The position numbers were made by a program, and so were the translations under genes. From Buchnera aphidicola (Chaitophorus viminalis) (lineage in GTDB: Bacteria > Pseudomonadota > Gammaproteobacteria > Enterobacterales > Enterobacteriaceae), in contig NZ_JAIWQV010000002.1 in the NCBI RefSeq assembly GCF_026122795.1, positions 19,452 through 83,451 on the forward strand: a stretch of 64,000 bases of DNA, in the 5' to 3' direction. The notes under the pieces were generated by a model. It worked only from the letters and a program-made list of their open reading frames with translations, was not told where the DNA came from and did no database searches. Position 1 is the stretch's first letter. Each line of letters opens with the position of its first letter. Positions 28,167 to 39,390 of this stretch are shown here, in pieces.

Positions 28167-30239
28167 TTAATATAAATAAGAAAAAATAGCTATTTTTTGA
28201 AAAGTTTTATGAATCATATATAAAATATTTAATCTATTTTTTTGAATTTTTTTAATTTTATGATTAATTTGAATTGTATTAAAAAATTTTTCTAAAATAT
28301 CGTGAATATTTATAATTTCTATAATAGATTTTTTATATTTTGTTTGTTGATTGAAGATTTTAATTTTTTTGTTTGTATGTTGAATTTTTTTAAACAGTTT
28401 TTTTTCTAGTTCATGTTGAAATAGTTCAGGTTTAATTATAAATGAATTTTTAAAATCTTGATTTTTTAAAATATTTGTAATTCTTTTATTAAGATTTAAT
28501 ATTTTTTTTGAATCTTTAGATTTAAGAAATTTGATCATTGTTAGAATTTTTTTATTAACTTGAAATAAATTAATTTTATTTAGGTTAATTATAGATTTAA
28601 CAATGTTTTTAATGTTTTTTTCTTTTTTATAAAAAAAATAAAATCTATTTATAATAAAACAAATTATTTTAGATATAATTTTTTTGATATTTTTTTTAAT
28701 TCTATAGATTAAAATTATTTTTTTTATTAATTTATTTAAATTAAATGAAATATTATAGAAAATTATTATTTTAATAATTCCTATAGAAATTCTTCTTAAT
28801 GCAAATGGATCTTTATCTCCTTTAGGAATCTTACCTATAATAAACATACCTATTAAAGTATCTAATTTGTCTGTTATAGATAATGCAATACCTATATTTG
28901 AAGTAGGTAATTTATCATTTTTATATTTTGGTAAATAATATTCTTTTAAAGCGTGGTAAACTTCTTTTACTTCTCCATTATTTTTTGCATAGTAAGATCC
29001 GATTATTCCTTGTAGATCAGGAAATTCTGATACCATATAACTGATAATATCACATTTAGATAAAAATGCTGCTCTTTGAGCGTTTTTAGAATTAAATAAA
29101 ATTTTTTTTCTTAATAATAATATTATTTTCTCTAATCTATTTGTTTTATCTTCTAAAGTACCTAAATTTTCATAAAATAAAACTTTTTTTAATAATTTTT
29201 TATTATCAGATAATTTATTTTTTATATCTTTTTTAAAGAAGAAATTGATATCTTGTAATTTAGAAGATATTAATGTTTGATAACTAGATATAATTTTATT
29301 GCATTTATTGGTTTTTGTGTTAATTATACAAATAAATTTAGATTTTAATTCTTTTTTTTTTTTAAATAATGGAAAACATTTTAAGTTATTTTCAAGAATA
29401 TAAATTATAATTTCTTTAGGTAAAGATAAAAATTTTTTTTTAAAAGATATTATTAATGCAGAAGGCCATTCTACTAATGCTGTAATTTCTTCTAATAAAA
29501 AATTATTTATGATTATATAACTTTTATTTTTTTTTGCTAAATTTAAGATATTTTTTTGAATTTTACTTTTTCTAACTTCATAATCTGCAATTATTTTTCC
29601 TTCATTTTTTAAAGTAGATAAATAATTTTTAGCATGTAAAACATTTATTTGATTTTTGTTTTTGATTAAATAATGACATTGAGTTTTTCTATTTGGAATT
29701 AAACCAAAGATTTTTTTAGAAATAATTTTTTTATTAATTAACATTATAATATTTCTAATTGGTCGAATAAATTTATATTTTTTATCGTTCCATTTCATTA
29801 AATGAAGATGTGAACATGTATAAAAAATTTTTTTTGTAATTTCAGATAATTTTTCTGAATAATCTAAATATTTTTTTTTCTGTTTATATATTAACCATTT
29901 TTTTTTATCTTTTTTTAGTATTTGAATGTGTGAATTATTAATTTTAAATTTTTTCATCCATAATAATGCTGGTTTTTGTATAATTCCTTTTTTATTAAAT
30001 GCAATTGAAATCGGTGGACCTTTTTGTATTATATATTCGTTTTTTTTATAATATTTAAAATTTTTTATTTGAATAGCGATTCTTCTAGATGTAGCAAACC
30101 AGTATATTTTACTATAAATTATATTTTCTTTTTTTAATATTTCAATAAATTTTGTATAAAAAGATAAAGAAATTTTTTTTAATTTTTTTGCTGGAAGATC
30201 TTCTGTGTTTATTTCTACTAAAAATGTTTTTTTTTTCAT
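28167..30239 (-). CDS. glyS: Glycyl-tRNA synthetase, beta subunit
   Basis: GlyS (690 residues, E. coli 689) is the tRNA-recognition subunit of the bacterial alpha2-beta2 glycyl-tRNA synthetase. It starts with TFLVEINTEDLPAKKL and has EEITALVEWPSALIISF (about 248), the HD-like region FLSKCDIISYMVSEFPDLQGIIGSYYA (about 393) and KGDKDPFALRR. The C-terminal anticodon-binding part is Lys/Ile-rich and diverged. It follows glyQ by 17 bases on the - strand. Confidence 0.95.
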   Translation of the reverse strand: MKKKTFLVEINTEDLPAKKLKKISLSFYTKFIEILKKENIIYSKIYWFATSRRIAIQIKNFKYYKKNEYIIQKGPPISIAFNKKGIIQKPALLWMKKFKINNSHIQILKKDKKKWLIYKQKKKYLDYSEKLSEITKKIFYTCSHLHLMKWNDKKYKFIRPIRNIIMLINKKIISKKIFGLIPNRKTQCHYLIKNKNQINVLHAKNYLSTLKNEGKIIADYEVRKSKIQKNILNLAKKNKSYIIINNFLLEEITALVEWPSALIISFKKKFLSLPKEIIIYILENNLKCFPLFKKKKELKSKFICIINTKTNKCNKIISSYQTLISSKLQDINFFFKKDIKNKLSDNKKLLKKVLFYENLGTLEDKTNRLEKIILLLRKKILFNSKNAQRAAFLSKCDIISYMVSEFPDLQGIIGSYYAKNNGEVKEVYHALKEYYLPKYKNDKLPTSNIGIALSITDKLDTLIGMFIIGKIPKGDKDPFALRRISIGIIKIIIFYNISFNLNKLIKKIILIYRIKKNIKKIISKIICFIINRFYFFYKKEKNIKNIVKSIINLNKINLFQVNKKILTMIKFLKSKDSKKILNLNKRITNILKNQDFKNSFIIKPELFQHELEKKLFKKIQHTNKKIKIFNQQTKYKKSIIEIINIHDILEKFFNTIQINHKIKKIQKNRLNILYMIHKTFQKIAIFSYLY

Positions 30240-30256
30240 TTAAAAATTCTCATTTT

Positions 30257-31135
30257 TTAAATTTTATTTTTTATATAAGAAATAGCAATTTTTTTTGTAA
30301 TATTTCTTATTTTAAAAATATAATTTTGTCTTTCTGTTGAAGATATAATTTTTTTTGCATCTAGTAAGTTAAAACAATGAATTGCTTGTAATATACATTC
30401 ATATGCAGGAATTAAAAGAGGTTTGTTTAAATATAATAATCTTTTAGATTCTAAAAAATATAATTTAAAATTTTTTAATAAAAATTTTTCATTAGAGTAA
30501 TTAAAATTATATTTAGAATTTTCGATTTCATTTCTATAAAATAAATTTTTATATGAAATTTTTTTTTTTTCATGTCTAGACCAAATTATTTTATAAATAT
30601 TATTTAAATTTTGTATATGCATAGCTAATCTTTCTAATCCATATGTAATTTCTACTGATATTGGTTTGCAATTTATAGATCCAATTTGTTGAAAATATGT
30701 AAATTGTGTAATTTCTATTCCATTTAACCATATTTCCCATCCTATTCCAGATGCACCTAATGTAGGATTTTCCCAATTATCTTCTATAAATTTTAAATCG
30801 TTATTAAATATTTTAATATTTAATTTTGATAAAGATTTTAAATATATTTCTTGAATATTTTTTGGGGCTGGTTTAATAATTACTTGAAATTGATAATAAT
30901 GTTGTAGTCTATTTTTATTTTTTCCACTTCTTCCATCTGTAGGTCTTCTAGAAGCTTGAGTATAAGCGTATGATATTGGTTTTTTTTCTAAACATGAAAA
31001 AAATGTTTTATGATGAAAAGTTCCAGCTCCTATTTGAATATCTAATGGTTGTATAATTGTACAACCTTGATTTTCCCAAAATTTTTGTAAAGATAGAATA
31101 ATTTCACAAAATGTTTTTTTTTTATTTTTTTGCAT
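30257..31135 (-). CDS. glyQ: Glycyl-tRNA synthetase, alpha subunit
   Basis: GlyQ (292 residues, E. coli 303) is the catalytic class II subunit. It shows [26 protein letters not shown] at the N-terminus, [23 protein letters not shown] and [24 protein letters not shown], all strong family signatures. The pair glyQ-glyS is the usual operon. The upstream 223 bases are shared with the divergent nfo gene. Confidence 0.97.
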   Translation of the reverse strand: MQKNKKKTFCEIILSLQKFWENQGCTIIQPLDIQIGAGTFHHKTFFSCLEKKPISYAYTQASRRPTDGRSGKNKNRLQHYYQFQVIIKPAPKNIQEIYLKSLSKLNIKIFNNDLKFIEDNWENPTLGASGIGWEIWLNGIEITQFTYFQQIGSINCKPISVEITYGLERLAMHIQNLNNIYKIIWSRHEKKKISYKNLFYRNEIENSKYNFNYSNEKFLLKNFKLYFLESKRLLYLNKPLLIPAYECILQAIHCFNLLDAKKIISSTERQNYIFKIRNITKKIAISYIKNKI

Positions 31136-31237
31136 AATTTTTATTTGTTAAATTTATGTGAGAAATTTTTTATTTTATTTTTAAAATTTTATAAATATAA
31201 TTAAAAGTATTAAATGTTTAAAAAATTATTATTTTTT

Positions 31238-31267
31238 TTGCAACAATTTTAATTTATTTTATATTAT
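31238..31267 (+). promoter_or_regulatory. Possible sigma-70 promoter for nfo-rplY
   Basis: TTGCAA and TATTAT are spaced by 18 bases, 92 bases before the nfo ATG, in the divergent glyQ/nfo spacer. Another TATAAT lies at 31292-31297 without a good -35. The call is tentative because of the AT bias. Confidence 0.3.
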
Positions 31268-31358
31268 CTTTAATAAACATATTATATTAACTATAATATA
31301 TTAAAGATTTTATTTTGTTTAAATCTATTTATTTTAAATTATATAGGATAAATAAATA

Positions 31359-32204
31359 ATGAAATATGTTGGATCGCATGTTAGTATTTCTAAAGGAATA
31401 TTATTTGCTATAAAAGAATCTTATTGTTTGAAATCTACAGCTATAGGTTTTTTTATTAAGAATCCTTTACGATGGAAAGTTCCTAATATTACTGAAAAAA
31501 TGATAAAAGATTTTAAAAAAACATGTAAAAAATATAATTATTCATCTAAGCAAATTTTACCACATAGTGGTTTTTTAATTAATTTAGGACATCCAGATTC
31601 ATGTTTGTTAAATAAATCTAGAAATTCTTTGTTAGAAGAAGTTATAAGATGTGAAGATTTAGGTTTAAGATATTTAAATTTTCATCCAGGTAGTCATTTA
31701 AATAAAATTTCAAAAGTAAAATGTTTAGAACGAATTTCTGATTCAATAAATTTTATTTTAAGCAAAACTAAAAAATTAATTTTAGTTGTTGAAAATACAG
31801 CAGGACAAGGAACAAATTTAGGTTATAATTTTGATCAATTATCTATAATCATTAATGGAGTAGAAAATAAAAAAAGGATTGGGATTTGTTTAGATACATG
31901 TCATTTATTTGCATCAGGTTATGATTTGCGAACTAAAAAAAATTATATTAAAACTTTTGATTCTTTTGATAAAAAAATTGGATTTAATTATTTAAAAGGT
32001 TTACATTTAAATGATTCTAAAAATATTTTAGGAAGTAGAAAAGATCGACATGAAAATTTAGGATTAGGATATATTGGTAAAAATTGTTTTAAATGGATTA
32101 TGAAAGATTATAGATTTAAAAAAAAACCAATAATTTTAGAAACAATTAATAAAAATTTATGGTTAGAAGAAATTTCTTGGTTGCAGTCAAAAGATATAAT
32201 TTAA
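31359..32204 (+). CDS. nfo: Endonuclease IV (AP endonuclease)
   Basis: Nfo (281 residues, E. coli 285) cuts DNA 5' to abasic sites using three zinc ions. Zinc ligands are visible in GSHVSISKG (His7), LPHSGFLINLGHP (His near 69), LNFHPGSH (near 109), VVENTAGQG (Glu), CLDTCHLFASGYD and HLNDSK, and in DRHENLGLGYIG. With Nth it forms a minimal base-excision repair route. ATAGGA about 13 bases upstream is the likely ribosome site. Confidence 0.96.
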   Translation: MKYVGSHVSISKGILFAIKESYCLKSTAIGFFIKNPLRWKVPNITEKMIKDFKKTCKKYNYSSKQILPHSGFLINLGHPDSCLLNKSRNSLLEEVIRCEDLGLRYLNFHPGSHLNKISKVKCLERISDSINFILSKTKKLILVVENTAGQGTNLGYNFDQLSIIINGVENKKRIGICLDTCHLFASGYDLRTKKNYIKTFDSFDKKIGFNYLKGLHLNDSKNILGSRKDRHENLGLGYIGKNCFKWIMKDYRFKKKPIILETINKNLWLEEISWLQSKDII

Positions 32205-32264
32205 AAACATATTTCTTGTTTTTTTTTAAAATTTTATAAAATTTTTTTTATAAAGGAATAAAAT

Positions 32265-32549
32265 ATGATTAATATATATGCTAGAAAAAGATATTTTCAT
32301 GGAACACAAAATAGTAGAAAATTACGTTTAAAAAATTATTTTCCATCAATTATTTATGGAAAGAACAAACAATCTTTATTAATTCAATTAAAACAAGATG
32401 AAATTTTAAATTTATTGAATAAAAATAATTTAAAAAATAATAATTTTTTTATTGTTATTAAAGATAAAAAAATTAATGTTAAATTAAAAGAAATACAAAG
32501 ACATCCATTTAAACATAAATTTATTCATATAGATTTTTTAAGAATATAA
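32265..32549 (+). CDS. rplY: 50S ribosomal protein L25
   Basis: The 94-residue protein equals E. coli L25 in length and binds 5S rRNA. It shows the L25 features ARKRYFHGTQNSRKLR near the N-terminus, FPSIIYGKN, and the C-terminal EIQRHPFKHKFIHIDFLRI. AAAGGA lies nine bases upstream of ATG. It is co-directional with nfo and convergent with yabI; the 130-base spacer between has no clear terminator. Confidence 0.94.
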   Translation: MINIYARKRYFHGTQNSRKLRLKNYFPSIIYGKNKQSLLIQLKQDEILNLLNKNNLKNNNFFIVIKDKKINVKLKEIQRHPFKHKFIHIDFLRI

Positions 32550-32679
32550 ATTTATATTTTTTTTAAAAAATTAAATATAATATTTTATTATAAATTAATG
32601 TGAGAATTATTCTTATAATATGAAAATATAAATTTTTTATAGATTTTATATTTTTAAAATGTTTAAAGATTGATGAAAA

Positions 32680-33447
32680 CTATTTATAATAAAATATTTT
32701 TATGATTAAAGATCTTAATATAATCATTTCTGGATGAAATTGTAAAATTATAAAATTTATTATTCCAATTATTAAAATTATTATAGGTAACCAAGACATA
32801 TAGTTTTTTTTTAAAAAATGTATTATTTCTATATAATTTTTATTTTTAAAATTTTTTAAAATTATCCATAAACTTAAAAAAATAATTATTATATTAAATA
32901 TACAGAATTTTTTAAAACAATTATCTTTAGAATAATGAGGAAGTTGAGTGAATAAGAAAGTTATGATACCTGGCATTAAATATATTATAGGCCATAATAT
33001 ACAACCAAGTAAGTTTGGAAAGAAAAATTTTTTAAAAAATGAAATTTCTAACATTCCTGACAAAACTGGAATAATCGGTCTAGTAATTCCAATAAATTTT
33101 CCAAATAATATTGTTATTAAATTATATGTTTGTAATAATTTTTTAATTTTTTGAATTATAATAAAGTTATTTTTAAAAATTTTTAAATTTTTAATTAAAT
33201 GTTTAAATTTCCATCCTATAAAATAAGAAATCCAATCTCCTAATAAACATCCTATAGTAGAAGCAATCCAAATAGGATAAAATTTATTATGTGTATGTGC
33301 GATTATTGCTCCTAATGATGACATTATTACTATTCCAGGTAAAAAACAACCTATCAAAACAAAAGATTCTATAAATGAAATAAATATAGTGATTAGGATA
33401 AAAAACATAGTTGATTGTTTTGAAATATAATTTGAAATTACTTCCAT
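32680..33447 (-). CDS. yabI: DedA-family inner membrane protein YabI
   Basis: The 255-residue, very hydrophobic protein aligns along its length with E. coli YabI (254 residues), a DedA/VTT-domain family member. Typical motifs are ESFVLIGCFLPGIVIM (about 27), GCLLGDWISYFIGWKF (about 68) and GKFIGITRPIIPVLSGML (about 117), the last being the G-x-F-x-x-x-x-R-x-x-x-P family motif. DedA proteins are thought to flip lipids or act on membrane energetics. AAAGGAT stands before ATG. In other Buchnera surA and rsmA follow on the far side. Confidence 0.9.
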   Translation of the reverse strand: MEVISNYISKQSTMFFILITIFISFIESFVLIGCFLPGIVIMSSLGAIIAHTHNKFYPIWIASTIGCLLGDWISYFIGWKFKHLIKNLKIFKNNFIIIQKIKKLLQTYNLITILFGKFIGITRPIIPVLSGMLEISFFKKFFFPNLLGCILWPIIYLMPGIITFLFTQLPHYSKDNCFKKFCIFNIIIIFLSLWIILKNFKNKNYIEIIHFLKKNYMSWLPIIILIIGIINFIILQFHPEMIILRSLIIKIFYYK

Positions 33448-34020
33448 CGTTTTATCCTTTGAATAAACTTATTTATTAGATATTATATTAATTAAACAAA
33501 ATATAATATTTTTATATTAATAATATTAAATATTAGTAATATTTTTTTATATTAAATATTATAGTTTAATATTAAAATAAAATTATTTTTTAAAAAAAAA
33601 ATAATATTTTTAATATTTTATAATTTTGTTAAAAATTTTTTTTTAAATATTTTTAAATTTAATTAAATATATTTTATTATAATAAATTAATAAATTTAAA
33701 AAATATCTAAAAAAATAAATTATAAAAGATATTATTTTGTATTTTAACTTTTATTATATTTATTAAAAATATATTTTTATTTATAACATATTTTATATAT
33801 AAAATAAAAAATTTTTTCATAAATTATTATTATTTTTTTTAAAATATATTAAATAATATAAATTTATAAATTATTATTTAATTATATTTATTTTAATAAT
33901 AATTATTAATTTTTGTTTTTTTATAATTTATTTTTAAAAAATTTTTTAATAAAATATAGAAATTAATAATTTTATAAATATTATAATGATTGATCAATAT
34001 TTTAATTTATAAGAGATTAT
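33448..34020. other. 573-base AT-only spacer, yabI-rsmA
   Basis: This is the longest gene-free stretch of the window. It contains almost no G or C, no open frame with recognisable product and no structured RNA. In Buchnera APS (from memory) surA lies here, so it may be a completely eroded gene plus the divergent promoters of yabI and rsmA, which cannot be picked out reliably in such DNA. Confidence 0.55.
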
Positions 34021-34848
34021 ATGATATATAATAAAAAATATAAATATAAAACATTTATTCCAAAAAAAAAATTTGGTCAAAATTTTTTAAAAGATTCTGT
34101 AATTATTGAAAAAATTATTAAATGTATTAATCCTTTAAAAAATGATTTATTAATTGAAGTTGGTCCTGGATTAGGAGCTTTGACAATTCCTATATGTAAT
34201 ATTGTAGATACATTAAATGTAATTGATATTGATGTTGATATGTTGAATTTTCTTAAAAGTAAAGTAAATTTTTCAAAAATAAATTTTTTTTTAAAAGATG
34301 TTTGTAATTTTAATTTTCTTAAATTTTATTCAAATAATAAAAAAAAAAAAATAAGAATTTTTGGTAATCTTCCATATAATATATCTACTTCTTTATTAAT
34401 TAATTTAACTAAGGTTAATTTTATTATTAAAGATATGTATTTTATGTTTCAAAGAGAAGTAGCAAATCGTATTTTATCGCATCCTAATAGTAAATTATAT
34501 GGACGTTTAAGTATTTTAATACAATATTTTTTTAAAGTAAAAAAATTATTTGATATATCTCCTAATTCTTTTTATCCTTCTCCAAAAATTTATTCAACTT
34601 TTTTAAAGTTTTCTCCACATAAAATTTTTCCACAGTTTAATTTTGATTTAAATATATTAAGTAAAATTACAAAAATTGCTTTTTCTAGGAGAAGAAAGAT
34701 ACTAAGAAATAGTTTAAAAAATTTATTTACAGAAGAGATTTTATTAAAATTAAATATTAATTCTAAATTACGTGCAGAAAATTTATCTTTAAAAAAATAT
34801 TGTAAATTAACAGATTATTTAATATGTAAAGATATAAAAAATTCATAA
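34021..34848 (+). CDS. rsmA: 16S rRNA dimethyladenosine transferase
   Basis: RsmA/KsgA (275 residues, E. coli 273) dimethylates two adjacent adenosines in the 3' terminal loop of 16S rRNA during 30S maturation. FGQNFLKD (about 17), the SAM motif EVGPGLGALT (about 46) and the catalytic FGNLPYNIST (about 113) are intact, as is AFSRRRKILRNSLKNLF in the C-terminal domain. It is followed by a 36-T tract and apaH. AAGAG lies seven bases upstream of ATG. Confidence 0.96.
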   Translation: MIYNKKYKYKTFIPKKKFGQNFLKDSVIIEKIIKCINPLKNDLLIEVGPGLGALTIPICNIVDTLNVIDIDVDMLNFLKSKVNFSKINFFLKDVCNFNFLKFYSNNKKKKIRIFGNLPYNISTSLLINLTKVNFIIKDMYFMFQREVANRILSHPNSKLYGRLSILIQYFFKVKKLFDISPNSFYPSPKIYSTFLKFSPHKIFPQFNFDLNILSKITKIAFSRRRKILRNSLKNLFTEEILLKLNINSKLRAENLSLKKYCKLTDYLICKDIKNS

Positions 34849-34852
34849 AACC

Positions 34853-34891
<39 letters not shown>

Positions 34892-34929
34892 AAAAAATTA
34901 TATAAATTTTTAATAAGGAAGATTTATTT

Positions 34930-35748
34930 ATGAGTACTTATTTTATAGGTGATATTCATGGATGTTATGATCAGTTTTATTCACTTTTAGAAAAAGTAAA
35001 ATTTAATAGTGTTAAAGATGAAATATGGATTACAGGAGATTTAGTAGGTCGTGGACCTAAATCTTTAGAAGTGTTAAAATTTATTTTTTCTTTAAAAAAT
35101 AAAGCTAAATTAGTTTTAGGTAATCATGATTTAAATCTTTTATCTATATATTTTAATGTAGAAAAAAAATCTATAGAAAAAGAAATTTCTGAATTATTAA
35201 ATTGTTCTGATTTAAGTTTTTTGATTAATAAATTAAAAAATACTCCTTTAATTCAGTATGATTTAAATAAAAAGTTAGTTATGTCTCATGCTGGCATTTT
35301 TCCAAAATGGACAATGAAAGAAGTTATAAAATATTCTAAAGAAGCACAGAATAGATTATCTGGAAAAAATTTTTTAAAATATTTAAAATGTATGAAAGGT
35401 GATTTTCCAAATATTTGGTCTTCAAATTTAAATAAGTATGATCGTTTTCGTTTTATTATAAATTCTTTTACTCGAATGAGATATTGTCATTTAAATGGAG
35501 AATTAGATTTTAATTATAAAGATACACCTCCTCATTTTAATAAGAATTTAATACCTTGGTTTTTGATTAAAAATAAATTAAAGCCAAATTATTCTATATT
35601 TTTTGGACACTGGTCGTCTTTAAGAAACACAACAACACCAGAAAATATTTTTTCCTTAGATACTGGTTGTTGTTGGGGTAGAAAATTAACTATTTTAAGG
35701 TGGGAAGATAAAAGATTTTTTACAATTAAATGTAATTTATTTAAATAA
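34930..35748 (+). CDS. apaH: Diadenosine tetraphosphatase
   Basis: ApaH (272 residues, E. coli 280) splits Ap4A symmetrically into two ADP. The metallophosphatase motifs are complete: GDIHGCYDQ (about 7), GDLVGRGPKS (about 36), LGNHDL (about 64) and SHAGIFP (about 119), with FGHWSSLR and DTGCCWGRKLT near the C-terminus. AAGGAAG precedes ATG. In E. coli apaG lies between it and rsmA; here only the T tract does. Confidence 0.96.
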   Translation: MSTYFIGDIHGCYDQFYSLLEKVKFNSVKDEIWITGDLVGRGPKSLEVLKFIFSLKNKAKLVLGNHDLNLLSIYFNVEKKSIEKEISELLNCSDLSFLINKLKNTPLIQYDLNKKLVMSHAGIFPKWTMKEVIKYSKEAQNRLSGKNFLKYLKCMKGDFPNIWSSNLNKYDRFRFIINSFTRMRYCHLNGELDFNYKDTPPHFNKNLIPWFLIKNKLKPNYSIFFGHWSSLRNTTTPENIFSLDTGCCWGRKLTILRWEDKRFFTIKCNLFK

Positions 35749-36147
35749 TATATTTTAAAGATTTTTAAAGTTTTTATAAAATAAAATCAATAAATATTTT
35801 ATTTATAAAATTTGTGTATATATTTTTTTTTTAAAATAAATTATTTTTGAAAATTTTTTTGTAATTAAAATATATTTAATTTTAAATAGGGAGAAATTGA
35901 AAATATATATTTCTTTTCTTCCTATAATCATTTTAAAAAAATTATTTTGAATTTACTAACGTATTTAGATTTTATATTATTAATAATAATATCTATTTTA
36001 ATAGGTTAAATAATTTTAAAATTCTATATATTATACTGAATGGTTATTTTTAAATATGATTTGATTAAATTATAATATTTTTTTGAAGATGTTTTTAAAA
36101 TTTTATTTTTTAGAAATTGTATAATTTTTTATATATTTTAAATTATA
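35749..36147. other. 399-base spacer, apaH-carB, probable folA graveyard
   Basis: In Buchnera APS (from memory) folA lies between apaH and carB. Here a GGGAG ribosome-like site at 35889-35893 is followed closely by an 18-codon frame from TTG 35897 (KIYISF near its start, which recalls the N-terminus of dihydrofolate reductase). It stops at 35950 and no further homology is visible. I see no active gene or clear terminator. Confidence 0.45.
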
Positions 36148-39100
36148 TTAATTATATTTTATTTTTTTTTTAATTTTTTTATGTAATTCTTGTAAACTGA
36201 TAATATTTTTAAATGGATTTGTGTTTAATGATTGAACTGCAGCTAATGCTCCATTAATTGTAGTATTATAGTAAATTTGATTTTTAATAGCATATCTTCG
36301 AATAATTTTTGATTTTTTTATTTCTTCTGTAGAATAAGCAGTATTAATAATATATGAATATTTGTGATTTTTTATATGATTTTTAATATTTGGTTCTTGT
36401 TCATTAATATTATTTACTTTTTTTACAGGAATATTATTTTTTTTTAACAATTTAAATGTATTAGATGTAGCATCAATTTTAAAATTAAATTTTATTAATT
36501 TTTTAGATAATTTAATAATTTTTTTTGAGTGAATATCTTCAATAGATAATAAAACTTTTTTTTGATTATTAATTACAGTTTGAGTACTTACCATTGCTTT
36601 TCCAAAAGCTTCTGAAAAAGTTTTTCCTATTCCCATTACTTCTCCAGTAGATTTCATTTCTGGTCCAAGAATCGGATCTGCATGAGAAAATTTATTAAAT
36701 GGAAAAATAGATTCTTTTATAGAAAAATAAATAGTTTGAATTTCTTTTATACAAAATTTTTGTTTTTTTAAAGATTTTCCAATCATAACTTGAGTTGCTA
36801 TTTTAGCTAATGGGATACTGGTAGCTTTAGAAATAAAAGGTATAGTGCGTGCTGCTCTTGGGTTTACTTCAATTACATATAATTTATCATTTTTTACTGC
36901 AAATTGTATATTTATTAATCCTTTAATTTTTAACTCTAAAGCAATTTCTTTGACTTGTTTTCTAATTAGTTTTAAAATTTTATGATTTAGAGAAAATGAA
37001 GGAAGTGAACAAGCTGAATCTCCTGAATGTATTCCTGCTTGTTCAATATGCTCCATAATTCCTCCAATTAGTACTTGTTTTTTATCGCAAACAGCATCTA
37101 CATCTATTTCTATAGCATTATTTAAATAGTGATCTATTAAAACAGGATTTTTTTGATTTTCTTGTATTTTATCTTTAAAATATTTTTTTAGATTTTTTTC
37201 ATTATATACAATTTCCATAGATTTTCCTCCTAATACATATGAAGGTCTAATCATCATTGGATATTTAATTTTTTTAGATTTTTTAATAGCTTCTGATAAA
37301 TTTATTACTGTAGAATTTTTCGGTTGTTTAAGATGTAATTTAGTAATAATTTTTTGAAACATTTTTCTATTTTCAGCTTTATCAATAGATTTTGCATTTG
37401 TTCCAATAATTTTAATTTTTTCTTTTTTTAAAGATTTAGCTAATTTTAATGGTGTTTGTCCTCCAAATTGAATAATTACTCCTTGAGGTTTTTCAATTCG
37501 AATAATTTCTAAAACATTTTCTAATGTAATTGGTTCAAAATATAATCGATCTGAAATATCATAATCTGTAGATACTGTTTCTGGATTACAGTTAATTATA
37601 ATTGTTTCAAAATTATTTTCTCTTAAAGCTTGTGCTGCATGTACACAACAATAATCGAATTCTATTCCTTGTCCAATTCTATTAGGTCCGCTTCCTAAAA
37701 TAATAATTTTTTTATTATTTAATGTAGGTTTAGATTCGCATTCATCTTCCCAAGTTGAATACATATATGCAATAGAAGTTTTAAATTCTGCAGCACATGA
37801 ATCTACTCTTTTATATACTGGATATATTTTATTTTTATATCTTAATTTTCTAATTTGACTTTCTGTTTTTTTAGTTAATTTAGCTAATCTTATGTCAGAA
37901 AATCCTTTTTGTTTCATTTTTTTTAAAAAATTAATTTTTTTAATTTTATTGGGATTTTTAATTATTTTTTTTTCTAAATCAATAATTTCTTTAATTTGTA
38001 TTAAAAACCATTTATCAATATATGTTAATTTATTTATTTTTTTAAGAGTAATGTTATGTCTAAACGCATCTCCTATATACCATAATCTGTCAGATCCTGG
38101 TTTTTTTAGTTCTTTTTTTATTTTTTTTATAGCGTTTTTTTTATATAATTTAATTTTTGAATTAAATCCATGAGAATCAATTTCTAAACTTCGAATTGCT
38201 TTTTGTAAAGATTCTTGGAAATTTCTTCCAATAGCCATAACTTCTCCAACAGATTTCATTTGAGTTGTTAATCTATTATTACTATTAGGAAATTTATCAA
38301 AATTAAATCTTGGAATTTTAGTGACTACATAATCTATAGATGGCTCAAAAGAAGCTGGAATATTTGTTCCAGAAATTTTATTATTTAGTTCGTCTAATGT
38401 GTATCCAATAGCTAATTTTGCAGCGATTTTAGCAATAGGAAATCCAGTTGCTTTAGATGCTAAAGCAGAGGAACGAGAAACTCTAGGATTCATTTCTATA
38501 ACGACCATTTTTCCATTTTTTGGATTAATTGCAAATTGTACATTTGATCCTCCAGTTTCAATACCAATTTCTTTAAGAATATTAATTGAAGCATTTCTCA
38601 TTATTTGATATTCTTTATCAGTTAATGTTTGAGCTGGAGAAACTGTAATTGAATCTCCTGTATGTATACCCATAGGATCAAAGTTTTCTATTGAACAAAC
38701 TATAATACAATTATTATTTTTATCTCTTACAACTTCCATTTCATATTCTTTCCAACCTATCATAGATTCATCAATTAATAATTCTTGTGTAGGAGATAAT
38801 TTTAATCCTTGTATACAAATATTTTTAAATTCTTTTTGATTATAAGCAATTCCTCCTCCTGTTCCTCCCATAGTAAAAGATGGTCTGATAATACATGGAA
38901 AACCAACTTTTTTTAATATAATTAAAGCTTCTTTAAAAGAATGAGCAATACCTGATTTTGGAACATTTAGATTTAATTTTTTCATTGATTTTCTAAATAA
39001 ACTTCTATCTTCTGCTTTCTTAATAGATTTTACTGTTGCACCAATCATGTTTACTTTATATTGATCTAATATTTTTTTATGATAAAGTTCTAACGCACAA

Positions 39101-39390
39101 TTTAATGCTGTTTGACCACCCATAGTTGGAAGTAATGCATCTGGTTTTTCTTTTTTAATTATTTTTTTTACTATTTTCCAATGAATTGGTTCAATATATG
39201 TTTTGTCTGCAATTTCTGGGTCAGTCATAATGGTTGCAGGGTTAGAATTAATTAAAATAACTTTATATCCTTCTTCTTTTAAGGCTTTGCAAGCTTGAGC
39301 TCCAGAATAATCAAATTCACATGCTTGACCAATAATTATAGGTCCTGCTCCAAGTACTAATATAGATTTAATGTTTGTATTTTTAGGCAT
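36148..39390 (-). CDS. carB: Carbamoyl-phosphate synthase, large subunit
   Basis: CarB (1080 residues, E. coli 1073) makes carbamoyl phosphate from bicarbonate, ammonia and two ATP, for arginine and pyrimidines. Two ATP-grasp halves repeat: [20 protein letters not shown] at the start and [20 protein letters not shown] (about 561). Metal-binding [20 protein letters not shown] and [20 protein letters not shown] mark each half. The C-terminal allosteric domain (about 940-1080) is present but Lys/Asn-rich. It overlaps carA by eight bases and is the last gene of the - strand block. Confidence 0.97.
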   Translation of the reverse strand: MPKNTNIKSILVLGAGPIIIGQACEFDYSGAQACKALKEEGYKVILINSNPATIMTDPEIADKTYIEPIHWKIVKKIIKKEKPDALLPTMGGQTALNCALELYHKKILDQYKVNMIGATVKSIKKAEDRSLFRKSMKKLNLNVPKSGIAHSFKEALIILKKVGFPCIIRPSFTMGGTGGGIAYNQKEFKNICIQGLKLSPTQELLIDESMIGWKEYEMEVVRDKNNNCIIVCSIENFDPMGIHTGDSITVSPAQTLTDKEYQIMRNASINILKEIGIETGGSNVQFAINPKNGKMVVIEMNPRVSRSSALASKATGFPIAKIAAKLAIGYTLDELNNKISGTNIPASFEPSIDYVVTKIPRFNFDKFPNSNNRLTTQMKSVGEVMAIGRNFQESLQKAIRSLEIDSHGFNSKIKLYKKNAIKKIKKELKKPGSDRLWYIGDAFRHNITLKKINKLTYIDKWFLIQIKEIIDLEKKIIKNPNKIKKINFLKKMKQKGFSDIRLAKLTKKTESQIRKLRYKNKIYPVYKRVDSCAAEFKTSIAYMYSTWEDECESKPTLNNKKIIILGSGPNRIGQGIEFDYCCVHAAQALRENNFETIIINCNPETVSTDYDISDRLYFEPITLENVLEIIRIEKPQGVIIQFGGQTPLKLAKSLKKEKIKIIGTNAKSIDKAENRKMFQKIITKLHLKQPKNSTVINLSEAIKKSKKIKYPMMIRPSYVLGGKSMEIVYNEKNLKKYFKDKIQENQKNPVLIDHYLNNAIEIDVDAVCDKKQVLIGGIMEHIEQAGIHSGDSACSLPSFSLNHKILKLIRKQVKEIALELKIKGLINIQFAVKNDKLYVIEVNPRAARTIPFISKATSIPLAKIATQVMIGKSLKKQKFCIKEIQTIYFSIKESIFPFNKFSHADPILGPEMKSTGEVMGIGKTFSEAFGKAMVSTQTVINNQKKVLLSIEDIHSKKIIKLSKKLIKFNFKIDATSNTFKLLKKNNIPVKKVNNINEQEPNIKNHIKNHKYSYIINTAYSTEEIKKSKIIRRYAIKNQIYYNTTINGALAAVQSLNTNPFKNIISLQELHKKIKKKIKYN

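Noticed and set aside
37892..38608. Hydrophobic open frames opposite carB
   Set aside because: Antisense of Lys/Ile-rich coding gives Phe/Leu-rich frames by composition alone; carB is intact here.
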